Shown piece by piece: positions 1 to 7,670 of a DNA stretch of 64,000 nucleotides. Numbering within the stretch: the stretch's first letter is position 1; each line of letters starts with the position of its first letter. Both the position numbers and the translations under genes were made by a program. The notes under the pieces are model-generated. The model was not told where the DNA came from. It made no database searches and saw only the letters and a program-made list of their open reading frames with translations. Location of the stretch: positions 248,001-312,000 of the forward strand of contig CP040001.1 of assembly GCA_013100825.1 (NCBI GenBank), written 5' to 3'. The stretch is from Candidatus Saccharibacteria bacterium oral taxon 488 (lineage in GTDB: Bacteria > Patescibacteriota > Saccharimonadia > Saccharimonadales > Saccharimonadaceae).

Positions 1-2
1 AT

Positions 3-227
3 GCGTCGGACGAGATGTACATTGAGCGGATTGATGCTAATCAAATCTGTTTTTATTGCCGCGTCTGGCCAGAGAATTTTGATTTTATGCCGGGCGAAGA
101 GGGTGATGAAATAATGTTTATTAATCCTGAGGAATTATTGCTTCAGAAGAGCGAGGTTGACGCGCCAGCTCGAGCGTATGGGGCGCATATGAAATGGCAG
201 GAACTGCATAGCGAAATCGTGCGGTAA
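3..227 (+). CDS. C-terminal fragment of an unidentified protein
   Basis: The reading frame is already open at the left edge and ends at a stop at 225-227, so only the last ~74 residues are present. An internal ATG at 15 exists but no ribosome binding site can be judged. The fragment is acidic, and one stretch (GEEGDEIMFINPEELL) is weakly reminiscent of the end of NUDIX hydrolases. That is a guess; no catalytic box is visible. It is followed by a promoter for the toxin-antitoxin pair. Confidence 0.5.
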   Translation, partial: ASDEMYIERIDANQICFYCRVWPENFDFMPGEEGDEIMFINPEELLLQKSEVDAPARAYGAHMKWQELHSEIVR

Positions 228-250
228 ATATTGATTTGGTTTCGCTAATA

Positions 251-279
251 TTGCAATAAAATTATAATTTTGTTATAAT
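251..279 (+). promoter_or_regulatory. Promoter of the toxin-antitoxin operon
   Basis: TTGCAA (251-256), a 17-base spacer and TATAAT (274-279) form a near-consensus sigma70-type promoter. The antitoxin ATG at 286 lies six bases after the -10 box, so transcription should start at or next to the start codon (leaderless mRNA). Confidence 0.8.
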
Positions 280-285
280 ATCTGC

Positions 286-507
286 ATGACAATCACTACT
301 ATTCAGAAGGTTATCAAGATTGGTTCGAGTCGTGGCGTGACGCTGCCAGCGCGGGATTTGCGGGCGCTGGGGATTCGCGATGGCGATGAAATTGAAGTCA
401 CGGTACGTAAGCGTTCGGAGGTGGCTGACGATAATCAAGTTCTCAAAACTGCAAATTCGCTCCTTAGGCGATACAAAGAGGACTTTTCTCACTTGGCGAA
501 GCGCTAA
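286..507 (+). CDS. AbrB/MazE-type antitoxin of a Doc toxin pair
   Basis: Seventy-three residues. The N-terminal ~45 residues (QKVIKIGSSRGVTLPARDLR, then a GD-EIEV strand) are a typical SpoVT/AbrB swapped-hairpin DNA-binding domain. The basic C-terminal tail would be the part that binds and neutralises the toxin. The stop codon overlaps the start of the Fic/Doc gene (TAATG at 505-509), so the two are translationally coupled, as is usual for toxin-antitoxin operons. The antitoxin is expected to repress its own promoter. The role is inferred from the domain and the gene order. Confidence 0.85.
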   Translation: MTITTIQKVIKIGSSRGVTLPARDLRALGIRDGDEIEVTVRKRSEVADDNQVLKTANSLLRRYKEDFSHLAKR

Positions 508-893
508 TGGTTAGTTTGACTCTCGAGCAGATTCTGCAACTTCATGCGCTGGTGCTTGTCAAAGACGGCGGTGCAGGTGGCGTGCGTGACGTTGGACGGC
601 TGGAGGCTGCGGTGTCAACACAGCATCAAGTAGTATTTGGCGAGGAATTATATGCAACAGTATTTGCCAAGGCAGCGGCGTTGATGCGCGGGATTATTGG
701 CGACCATCCGTTCGCTGATGGTAATAAGCGGACGGCAATACTCACTGGACTGACTTTGCTGGAGGTGAATGGGTATAATTTTACAGCACAGCGAGGTGAA
801 CTAGAAGATTTTGCTGTCCGCGTCGCGACCGATCATCTCGATATTGATGCGATTGCTGATTGGCTGAAGCGTCATTCGCAGGTGTGTCAATAA
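507..893 (+). CDS. doc: Doc-family Fic-domain toxin
   Basis: 128 residues, the usual length of Doc (death on curing) proteins. The active-site loop reads HPFADGNKRTA at about residues 70-80, matching the Fic motif HPFx(D/E)GN(K/G)R in its Doc form with Lys after Asn. Doc of phage P1 phosphorylates EF-Tu and stops translation; most Fic proteins AMPylate targets. The gene starts inside the antitoxin stop codon and lacks its own promoter. In Doc systems a C-terminal antitoxin segment plugs the active site; here the partner is AbrB-type rather than Phd. Confidence 0.92.
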   Translation: MVSLTLEQILQLHALVLVKDGGAGGVRDVGRLEAAVSTQHQVVFGEELYATVFAKAAALMRGIIGDHPFADGNKRTAILTGLTLLEVNGYNFTAQRGELEDFAVRVATDHLDIDAIADWLKRHSQVCQ

Positions 894-952
894 ATATATC
901 TGGACTTGTCGGCTTGGACGCTGTTTTGATATTTGGGGTACCCGCCCGACAT

Positions 953-982
953 TTTACAGTCCATCACTCCTCCTGCTATAAT
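953..982 (+). promoter_or_regulatory. Promoter of the SDR gene
   Basis: TTTACA (953-958), an 18-base spacer and TATAAT (977-982). The ATG at 989 is six bases downstream, which fixes the likely start of the next gene and again implies a leaderless transcript. Confidence 0.75.
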
Positions 983-988
983 AACCAC

Positions 989-1654
989 ATGCATATTATT
1001 CTTGGTGGGACGAGTGGGCTTGGACTGGAGATGGCCAGGCAGCTCAGGAAAAATGGTAAGCGCGTGCTGGTGTTGGGGAAGACGCATAACGTTCAGGAGC
1101 ACGGCGAGGGGTTCCCGTTGGATGTGTACTATCCCGAGCAGGTTGAGGCAGCGCCGGCGCGGATTGAGCAGATGTTGGGCGGTGATACTATTGAACAATT
1201 TGTCTGGGCGGCAGGCTATGGTTGGCGCGGTAACTTCGAGGATCAGCCTGATGCGCGCTCCATGGCGGAGGTGAATTTTGCTGGCCCGTTGCCGTTGGTG
1301 CAGTGGGCATGGCATAGGATGGCGCAGCAACAGATACGCTCCACACTGACGGTGATTGGCTCAACCAGCAGTATCAAAGCTCGCGGGGATGAAGTGGTGT
1401 ATGTGGCAACCAAGCACGCCCAGGCAGGGCTGGCTCGTAGCTTGGCGTTGCAGGCAGATGAGCAGCATTTACCGATTCGCGTAGCGCTGTTCTTGCCCGG
1501 GGCGATGAAAACACCATTTTGGCGCGGGAATCGGCCAGATGATTATACTTTCTTCAATGACCCGGCCAAGGTGGCTGACCATATATTGACCGCTGTCAAC
1601 ACGCAGTACCAGACGTTCTTAGAGTGGCCGCTACCAAAGGGCACGTTGGTCTAA
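989..1654 (+). CDS. Short-chain dehydrogenase/reductase-like protein
   Basis: From the ATG at 989 the protein has 221 residues and begins MHIILGGTSGLG, the glycine-rich nucleotide-binding turn of the SDR Rossmann fold. I prefer this start to an upstream in-frame one because of the TATAAT just before it. The middle holds an Asn-Phe-Ala segment and later S-T-S-S-I-K followed by Y-V-A-T-K, i.e. the Ser...YxxxK catalytic pattern at about residues 124-142. Substrate unknown. At 221 residues it is slightly short of the ~250-residue classical SDR. It stands alone between the toxin-antitoxin pair and yvcK. Confidence 0.85.
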   Translation: MHIILGGTSGLGLEMARQLRKNGKRVLVLGKTHNVQEHGEGFPLDVYYPEQVEAAPARIEQMLGGDTIEQFVWAAGYGWRGNFEDQPDARSMAEVNFAGPLPLVQWAWHRMAQQQIRSTLTVIGSTSSIKARGDEVVYVATKHAQAGLARSLALQADEQHLPIRVALFLPGAMKTPFWRGNRPDDYTFFNDPAKVADHILTAVNTQYQTFLEWPLPKGTLV

Positions 1655-1674
1655 CCTCGCTGAAGTGCTATAAT
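1646..1674 (+). promoter_or_regulatory. Promoter of yvcK
   Basis: TTGGTC (1646-1651), 17 bases, TATAAT (1669-1674), then ATG at 1681 after six bases. It overlaps the end of the SDR gene. Confidence 0.75.
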
Positions 1675-1680
1675 GCGGGC

Positions 1681-2694
1681 ATGACATACGAATTGAATAG
1701 AGAATATTTCGGAGTAAAAATTGTAGTAATCGGCGGCGGAACTGGTAGTTTCACGCTGCTGTCGGGTCTGAAAAAATATACCCATAGTATCACGGCACTG
1801 GTTAACATGGTTGACGACGGTGGCTCGACAGGTATGCTGCGCGATGAGCTGGGTGTGCTGCCGGCGGGTGATGTGCGGCAGTGCCTGGTGGCGCTGAGTA
1901 GTTCGCCAAAGGTGCGCGACTTGTTCAATTACCGGTTTGACGAGGGTAGTATGAAGGGGCATGCGTTTGGTAATTTGTTCATGGCGGCGCTGGAAAAGAT
2001 GACGGGGAGCTTTTCGCAAGCAGTCGAGACGGCCAGCGAGGTGCTCGGCGTGAACGGACGAGTATTTCCGATTACGCTGGACGATACCAAGCTATCGTTG
2101 AAGCTGCGTGACGGTACAGTCGTCGAGGGCGAGCACGCCATCGAGGTGACGAATATTCCGGGTGATGAGCGGCCGTGGCTGGAACTCAGCCCGCCGGCAA
2201 CGATTAATCCACATGCTCGGCAAGCAATTCTGGATGCCGACCTCGTGGTGGTAGCGCCGGGGTTGTTGTACGGTAGTTTGGCGCCAGCACTGCTGGTGCG
2301 CGGCGTGACGCGGGCTTTGGCTGAGACCAAGGCCAAGAAAGTCTATGTCTGTAACCTGGTGACCAAGCCGACGCAGACCGATGGCTTTACGGTGGCGGAT
2401 TTTGTTGACGAGATCGAGCGGTTTGCTGGGGTGGGCATGGATTATGTGCTGTATAACAATTATCGTCCACCAAAGGAGCTGCTTGATAAATACGCGCACA
2501 ATGGTGAGTATTTGGTGGAATGGGACGAGGCGGAGCTCAAGAAAAAGCATTACTACGCCTCGGGTAAGCACCTGATCGCTCATGGCGTCCGCCAGCATAA
2601 TAAAAAGGCCGATCCGCTGGCGGCGCTGCGTAGTTTGATCCGTCACGACAGCGATAAAATCGCGCGAGAACTCATGAGGATTTACTTTTCATGA
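1681..2694 (+). CDS. yvcK: YvcK/CofD-family protein (gluconeogenesis factor-like)
   Basis: 337 residues from the leaderless ATG at 1681. The N-terminus has the nucleotide-binding loop VVIGGGTGSFTLLSGL, followed by MVDDGGSTGMLRDELG and PAGDVRQCLVALS, all hallmarks of the YvcK branch of the CofD family. YvcK proteins bind UDP-sugars and are required for normal envelope growth and shape on gluconeogenic carbon sources in Firmicutes; they are not the F420 enzyme CofD. Length matches the family (~320 residues). Its last codon overlaps the ATG of the HAD-like gene (ATGA at 2691-2694), so the two form an operon. Confidence 0.93.
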   Translation: MTYELNREYFGVKIVVIGGGTGSFTLLSGLKKYTHSITALVNMVDDGGSTGMLRDELGVLPAGDVRQCLVALSSSPKVRDLFNYRFDEGSMKGHAFGNLFMAALEKMTGSFSQAVETASEVLGVNGRVFPITLDDTKLSLKLRDGTVVEGEHAIEVTNIPGDERPWLELSPPATINPHARQAILDADLVVVAPGLLYGSLAPALLVRGVTRALAETKAKKVYVCNLVTKPTQTDGFTVADFVDEIERFAGVGMDYVLYNNYRPPKELLDKYAHNGEYLVEWDEAELKKKHYYASGKHLIAHGVRQHNKKADPLAALRSLIRHDSDKIARELMRIYFS

Positions 2695-3305
2695 GTTTGA
2701 ATCTGTTTCTTGATCTTGATCGCACCTTGTTTCGGACGAGCGAATTGGATGCGGCAGAGTGGGGGCTGCTTGGGCGGCAGTTTGGCATTGATAGCGAGGT
2801 AGAGCTGGCGCGGCGGACTGACTTTCATGTGCGCACTGAGAAAGCGTACTATTATGATTTTGCGGCGCACGTACGGGCGGCGGGACTGGATGAAAAGGAG
2901 GCGTTCTCGTTCCTGCTTCAGTCGACGTTGGCTGATGGGCGAATGGAGTACGACGGGGTGGCTGAGGTGGTAGCCTGGGCCAAGCAGCGCGGAACCGTGC
3001 ATGTCTTGACCTATGGTCCAGCGAACTACCAGCGGTTCAAGGCGGCGCTATGTCCGTCGCTTAAGGAGGCAGAGATTATTACCACACTGCAGTCGAAAGG
3101 CGAGTATTTCCGCGAGCAGTGTCCGACTGGCGAGGTATGGATGGTTGATGATAAGCCAATCGGCAGCGATCTGCCTGATGGCGTGCGGTTTATCCAGACA
3201 GTTGAGTACAATGATATTACGGCGCCAGAGAATCCAGAGTGGCCAGTAGCGACAGCATTGAGCCAGATTCCTGGTATAATTGGCGATGATGAACTTTCCA
3301 ATTGA
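2691..3305 (+). CDS. HAD-superfamily-like hydrolase
   Basis: 204 residues. The N-terminus reads LFLDLDRTLF, the HAD motif I DxDxT with both aspartates. A helical cap-like part follows, then HVLTYGPANYQ in place of motif II and WMVDDKPIG, which fits motif IV (DD). This suggests a small phosphatase of the HAD class; substrate unknown. The start overlaps the yvcK stop by four bases. Its coding end overlaps the promoter of the downstream decarboxylase gene. Confidence 0.8.
   Translation: MSLNLFLDLDRTLFRTSELDAAEWGLLGRQFGIDSEVELARRTDFHVRTEKAYYYDFAAHVRAAGLDEKEAFSFLLQSTLADGRMEYDGVAEVVAWAKQRGTVHVLTYGPANYQRFKAALCPSLKEAEIITTLQSKGEYFREQCPTGEVWMVDDKPIGSDLPDGVRFIQTVEYNDITAPENPEWPVATALSQIPGIIGDDELSN
3275..3280 (+). 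promoter_or_regulatory. -10 box of the decarboxylase gene
   Basis: TATAAT sits inside the end of the HAD-like gene, five bases before ATG 3286 and eight before ATG 3289. No convincing -35 element is visible at the right distance. Confidence 0.55.
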
Positions 3306-4446
3306 TCAACTGCCTGAAGTGCTTGATACGCCGAGCTTTGTATATTCAAGGCGGATGTTGAAGGAGCGGGCCCGGCGGGCGCTGGCGTGCCGAGTGCCGT
3401 TTGGCTTGACCGTCCGTTACGCCGTCAAGGCGAATTCGCACCCCGAGATTATACGGCTGTTTGATGAGCTGGGGCTGCAATTTGATGCCAGCTCAAGCTA
3501 CGAGGCGGTGCTGCTACTCGAACGAGGAGTGAGCGGCCCAACGATTAGTCTCTCCAGCCAGCAGCCGGCGCACAACCTCAATGAACTGCTCCAGGCTGGC
3601 GTGCGTTACGTGGCGACATCGCTTCGTCAATTAGAGCTGTTTGCGGCGAGTCCACACCGCCCAAATACGGTCGGTCTGCGGCTCAATCCTGGTATGGGCT
3701 CGGGGCACAATAACCGGACGATGACCGGTGGGGTTAATTCCAGCTTTGGGCTGTGGCATGCCTATGCCGAGCAGGCGCTGGAGTTAGCGAGGCGTCATGG
3801 CATGACGATTGATCGGCTGCATATTCACATTGGTTCGGGTGCTGATCCGCGGTTGTGGGGCGAGGCGATGGACGCAGCGCTGGCGCTGGTTGGGCGACTG
3901 CCGAAGGTGACCACTCTAGATATTGGCGGTGGCTTCAAAGTGCATCGGTTTGGCGATGAGCAGGAGGCGGATCTGGCGGTAATTTGCGAGGTGTTTTCTC
4001 GGAAATTATCTCAGTTCGCTGAGGAAACTGGGCGGCGACTGCATCTAGAAATTGAGCCCGGAACCTGGCTGGTAGCACATGCTGGCGTGTTGGTTGCGGA
4101 GGTGGTGGATATCGTTGATACTGGTGCGGATGGTCACACATTTTTGCGCCTTAATACCGGTATGAATGACATCACGCGGCCAGGGATGTATGGCGCGCAG
4201 CACGAGATGATGGTACTCGCGGGTCGCGAGGAGCAGCGAGAGTACATCGTGGTGGGGCACTGCTGTGAGACGGGCGATATCTTGACACCAGCGCCCAGCA
4301 ACCCAGAGAATCTCGCATCGCGGCAGCTGGCCCGGGCGGAAATTGGCGATAAGCTAGTGATCTTTGATGCGGGGGCGTATTGCCAGAGTATGTCGCTGAA
4401 ACAGTACAATGCGTATCCTGACGCCGGCACCTATTTTATTGACTAA
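3286..4446 (+). CDS. PLP-dependent fold-III decarboxylase (diaminopimelate/ornithine decarboxylase-like)
   Basis: About 386 residues. Family marks in order: YAVKANSH near residue 50 (the lysine should form the Schiff base with PLP), HIHIGSG near 185, DIGGGF near 215 (phosphate-binding glycines), EPGTW near 260, and GHCCETGDIL near 330 (the Cys-x3-Asp pair that contributes the second active site of the dimer). The sequence cannot settle whether the substrate is diaminopimelate, ornithine or a polyamine precursor; no specificity motif was recognisable. Start chosen at ATG 3286 because of the TATAAT just upstream; ATG 3289 is equally possible. Confidence 0.85.
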   Translation: MMNFPIDQLPEVLDTPSFVYSRRMLKERARRALACRVPFGLTVRYAVKANSHPEIIRLFDELGLQFDASSSYEAVLLLERGVSGPTISLSSQQPAHNLNELLQAGVRYVATSLRQLELFAASPHRPNTVGLRLNPGMGSGHNNRTMTGGVNSSFGLWHAYAEQALELARRHGMTIDRLHIHIGSGADPRLWGEAMDAALALVGRLPKVTTLDIGGGFKVHRFGDEQEADLAVICEVFSRKLSQFAEETGRRLHLEIEPGTWLVAHAGVLVAEVVDIVDTGADGHTFLRLNTGMNDITRPGMYGAQHEMMVLAGREEQREYIVVGHCCETGDILTPAPSNPENLASRQLARAEIGDKLVIFDAGAYCQSMSLKQYNAYPDAGTYFID

Positions 4447-4461
4447 ATATACATCATCTGT

Positions 4462-4490
4462 TATAATAGCCCAGTTTGATAACGAACTGG
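4462..4490 (+). promoter_or_regulatory. -10 box plus 5' hairpin of the RSH-like gene
   Basis: TATAAT (4462-4467) is followed almost at once by CCAGTT (4471-4476) and AACTGG (4485-4490), which can pair into a six-base stem. The transcript would therefore begin with a small hairpin directly ahead of ATG 4494. Confidence 0.55.
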
Positions 4491-4493
4491 ATT

Positions 4494-6197
4494 ATGAGTG
4501 AATTATGTTCTTCGTGCAGTGAGCAGCTAGAGCAGCTGGGCACGCCACAAAAGAAATTTGAGATCAATCTTGAACGTCCATCTCTTGAGTTTCCTTTTCA
4601 GTTGACACTTGAGGGGTATTTTCAAGGTGAAGGTGTGAATGAACGAAAGGATCTGGTGGAGCATGCTGAGCGAACGATGAAACTGGTGGAGGAGTTTGCC
4701 GGTTTGAAACTGCCGCCTGAGGCAATTCATGCCGTGCTACTGCATGACGTGGTTGACCGCTTTCACAACAGAGATAGCCAGAAGTGCACGCCGGAGCGTC
4801 GACAGGCCGCCGGCTTGGCTCTGGCCGATGTATTTACGAATCCTAAAACTGGGATGACGCGCGAGCAGGGTGCATATGTAGCATCGCTCCTAGCGGACCT
4901 TATTGAGACGGAAAAGGCTTCTGGCCGGCACCGACTACAGGTGGCTAATACTATTCCTGAAAATATCAGAGAGATTATCACGGATCGTTATAACGGTTCG
5001 GTGCCAGCTGAAGCATGGCGGCAGATCGAGCCATTTGTTGATGTGGAGCAGATGGCTGAGTTTTTGGATAAGACCAATATCGAGGCGGTGATCATCAAGG
5101 CCTGTGAGCTACTCGACAATATGCGCTATCCGTCATCATCACGTGAATCTGCCAAACTGCAGGATGTCTTGGAGGCGGAGTCGTTCTATGCACCGCTGTG
5201 TGAAGTGATGGGGTTTGATGGGCTGGCGGCAAGCCTGCGTTCACAGGCACATATCATTCGGCTGAAGGGGCAGGGCAAGCATGATCTCGTTAAGGAGATT
5301 CGTGGGCAGTATGAGACAATTCGCCACGTTGGTGTCCGCAATTTAGTTAATACAATTTTTGGTACTGAGCAAGTTGAGACCGAAGCAGTGGTCGGTCCGC
5401 GTAGCGAAGAATCATGCCCGAATCGGTCGATTCATATTGGGGATTTTTTGGCACAAAACGGTAAGGAAGTAGAGGGAAAATATCGCCTGAAAACCGTGGG
5501 GTCGTGGGCAGCCAAGGTGCATGAAGCTCGCCAGAATGACAAACTGGAGTATACGCCGATGGACGTACTCGGCCTGACCGTTATATCAGGTACGGTAAAG
5601 GATCAGGCACGTGATTTCGTGGAGTTTTTACAGCGGCGAATTGATATGAACCCAGCGTTTCAGCTGAAAAAGGCCGCCAGTAAGTCCAGTGCCATTTGTG
5701 TCCATGGTACGGTGGATTATGTTACTACCGTGCGCCAGGAGATGGAGCAATGCGGGTTTGATATAGGGCGCTGCGAGTTTGTGGTTCAGGATGATGAAAG
5801 TGTAAAGCAGCGCGGTCAGAAATATCAGGTTTCTAAAGTGACCTTTTTGATGGATCATCCAGGAGTAGACAAGGGCGTGCCGGTCGAAGTGCAGTTTGTC
5901 ACCAAGGCCGAGCGGCAACGCTCGCGAACGGGAGAGGTGGCGCACATCATCTATAAATATATTCGCCAGTTAGAGCAGCAGCGCTCAGTCTCTGCTAAGG
6001 ATAAATTAGAGCAGCAGAACTCAGTCTCTGATAAAGATAAACATTCCATTGCTCAAACGATGTCTCAGCTGCTTAGGCAAATCCATCAGCGGCGCGACTA
6101 TGCCAGCCATGATCTCATGGTAAACGAGCGTTCAACTCCGGCGCGTGATGCATTTTTAGAGGATTTGTGGTATTTCCTGCAGTATGAAATCGCCTAG
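4494..6197 (+). CDS. Divergent RelA/SpoT-like (RSH) protein
   Basis: About 567 residues from ATG 4494. The first half carries an HD-hydrolase pattern: a histidine in VEHAERTMK, the pair LLHDVVDR near residue 85, and later ACELLDNMRY followed by YAPLCEVMG, closely following the SpoT order (LADRLHNMR ... YAPLAHRLG). The second half resembles a RelA synthetase domain (RLKTVGSWAAK, DVLGLTVISG, PVEVQFVTKAE) but is degenerate, so (p)ppGpp synthesis is uncertain while hydrolysis looks possible. TGS and ACT domains are missing. A 36-bp tandem duplication lies near the C-terminus. Confidence 0.75.
   Translation: MSELCSSCSEQLEQLGTPQKKFEINLERPSLEFPFQLTLEGYFQGEGVNERKDLVEHAERTMKLVEEFAGLKLPPEAIHAVLLHDVVDRFHNRDSQKCTPERRQAAGLALADVFTNPKTGMTREQGAYVASLLADLIETEKASGRHRLQVANTIPENIREIITDRYNGSVPAEAWRQIEPFVDVEQMAEFLDKTNIEAVIIKACELLDNMRYPSSSRESAKLQDVLEAESFYAPLCEVMGFDGLAASLRSQAHIIRLKGQGKHDLVKEIRGQYETIRHVGVRNLVNTIFGTEQVETEAVVGPRSEESCPNRSIHIGDFLAQNGKEVEGKYRLKTVGSWAAKVHEARQNDKLEYTPMDVLGLTVISGTVKDQARDFVEFLQRRIDMNPAFQLKKAASKSSAICVHGTVDYVTTVRQEMEQCGFDIGRCEFVVQDDESVKQRGQKYQVSKVTFLMDHPGVDKGVPVEVQFVTKAERQRSRTGEVAHIIYKYIRQLEQQRSVSAKDKLEQQNSVSDKDKHSIAQTMSQLLRQIHQRRDYASHDLMVNERSTPARDAFLEDLWYFLQYEIA
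5970..6041 (+). repeat. Tandem duplication of 36 bp inside the RSH-like gene
   Basis: Two adjacent copies (5970-6005 and 6006-6041) differ at only a few bases and encode LEQQRSVSAKDK and LEQQNSVSDKDK. The reading frame is preserved, so it lengthens a charged linker. Confidence 0.9.
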
Positions 6198-6212
6198 GTT
6201 CGGCAAACTATG

Positions 6213-6218
6213 TATAAT
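6213..6218 (+). promoter_or_regulatory. -10 box of the RNase H gene
   Basis: TATAAT exactly six bases before ATG 6225, the leaderless arrangement seen at several genes here. Confidence 0.65.
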
Positions 6219-6224
6219 CAGGGT

Positions 6225-6650
6225 ATGACAATCTACTACACTGACGGTTCAGCTAGCCCCAATCCTGGCCCGGGTGGCTTTGCGGTCATTCGCGATCTTC
6301 AGCCGTGGATTTTGGGCTCGGAGGACGGCGAGACGACTAACATCCGTATGGAGGGCAAGGCGCTGATTGCGGCGCTGCGGGACGCGGACGAGGCACCGTG
6401 CGTGATCTACACTGACAGCGAATTTTGGATCAATGTGGTGACCAAGTGGGCGCCAGGCTGGCAGCAGCGCGGCTGGACAAAGAAGGGTGGTGAGATCAAG
6501 AATCTGGATATCGTGCGTGAACTGTATGAGCTATACTCAAATTCGCAGGCGGATCTGCGCTGGGTGCGTGGCCACGAGGGCGACGAGGGCAATGAGCTGG
6601 CGGATGAGTGGGCCAACCGAGCGCGTGAAGGCGAGCGATTAACTAAATAG
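6225..6650 (+). CDS. rnhA: Ribonuclease H (RnhA-like)
   Basis: 141 residues from ATG 6225, the normal size of bacterial RNase HI. The acidic catalytic set is visible: Asp in YYTDGSASPNPG, Glu in RMEGKALIAAL, Asp in IYTDSEFW and Asp in ELADEWANRA. RGHEG carries the conserved histidine loop. The enzyme degrades RNA in RNA-DNA hybrids, such as lagging-strand primers and R-loops. I rejected an earlier in-frame ATG at 6210 because it precedes the -10 box. Confidence 0.93.
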   Translation: MTIYYTDGSASPNPGPGGFAVIRDLQPWILGSEDGETTNIRMEGKALIAALRDADEAPCVIYTDSEFWINVVTKWAPGWQQRGWTKKGGEIKNLDIVRELYELYSNSQADLRWVRGHEGDEGNELADEWANRAREGERLTK

Positions 6651-6677
6651 CAGCTGGCGACATCTGACAAAAACTGC

Positions 6678-6683
6678 TATAAT
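6678..6683 (+). promoter_or_regulatory. -10 box of the DUF4868 gene
   Basis: TATAAT seven bases before ATG 6691. Confidence 0.65.
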
Positions 6684-6690
6684 TACCCTC

Positions 6691-7668
6691 ATGGAAGAAG
6701 TGAGGGAAACGACTGATATTTTTTTGTGGGCCAATCAAACTGACGCAAAAAAGAATAATCTATCGATTGAGCTGTTTTTGTTTAATAAAAATTACACGCC
6801 GTATTTCATGCCCCTGAAGGGCGATGTCGAGCAGCAGCTCCGGCCGCTATTTTTGTTTGATTATATCAATCAAGTTAATTTGGGCGCCGGTACTGGCCTT
6901 AGTGTGCGGGATTATGAACTGAGCGAAGCAGAAGACAACGTACTACTGCGGACGGATCTCGCCAGGGTTGGCCGGGCGGAAACCTTGATTCATTTGATTG
7001 AGCATGAGCGCGGCGACATCGTGGAGTTTTCGGAAACCGAGCATGAGTTCAAGCGGATGAAAGGGCTGATAGCGCGATTTACTGATCCGAACGATCCAGA
7101 AAAAGTCTTTTACACGGTGAAGCTAATCCAGCAGGGACAGACGCTGAAAAGCGCGCTGGCGTGGGAGTTTTCTGACGGCAAGTTTGGCGCATTTAAGGCG
7201 GAAGTTGGTTTTAAGGTGCCGGATGACAACCAGGTGCTGATCATCGGTCAGGATATTTTTGCCTTTAATCCAGGCAAGTTTGAGCGCATGTTTGGCTATG
7301 AGTACAAGAAGCAAGTGATTGCCGATAAGAAGGTGGCGGAGATCGAAAAGGAATATAAATTGAGTTTTCCAGAAGGCTTGGACCTCAATGCGCTGGTCAA
7401 GGAGCGCAAAAAGACCATCAATAAGTTGCAGAAATTGGAGATCGGCGAGGTTAAGCAAGAGCAGGTGCTGGACTATGCCGACGAGATGCAACTAGAGCTG
7501 ATGAGTGATGATAACGGCGCGATTATCATTATGGACGGTAATGATCTGGATATGTTTGTGAACTTGATCAATGAGGATTATATCGAGAGTAAAATTACTG
7601 GCAAGCGCTACGAAATTAAATCGAAAAAACTGCTGGGCGAGCCAGAGGGCGAACCGCCGCGAGGTTAA
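6691..7668 (+). CDS. DUF4868 (KwaB-like) protein
   Basis: 325 residues, without signal peptide or membrane segment. The overall plan and the C-terminal stretch around residues 285-315 (MFVNLINEDYIESKITGKRY) resemble DUF4868, the domain of KwaB. KwaB is the DNA-binding effector half of the Kiwa anti-phage system, normally paired with the small membrane protein KwaA. No KwaA-like gene is adjacent; instead a Pif1-like helicase follows two bases later, suggesting an operon. A defence role is therefore a hypothesis. The family assignment comes from pattern memory only. Confidence 0.6.
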   Translation: MEEVRETTDIFLWANQTDAKKNNLSIELFLFNKNYTPYFMPLKGDVEQQLRPLFLFDYINQVNLGAGTGLSVRDYELSEAEDNVLLRTDLARVGRAETLIHLIEHERGDIVEFSETEHEFKRMKGLIARFTDPNDPEKVFYTVKLIQQGQTLKSALAWEFSDGKFGAFKAEVGFKVPDDNQVLIIGQDIFAFNPGKFERMFGYEYKKQVIADKKVAEIEKEYKLSFPEGLDLNALVKERKKTINKLQKLEIGEVKQEQVLDYADEMQLELMSDDNGAIIIMDGNDLDMFVNLINEDYIESKITGKRYEIKSKKLLGEPEGEPPRG

Positions 7669-7670
7669 GT

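Noticed and set aside
860..988. N-terminal extension of the SDR protein from base 860
   Set aside because: The extra 43 residues are unlike any SDR, overlap the doc gene and precede the promoter at 953-982; ATG 989 begins directly with the nucleotide-binding turn.
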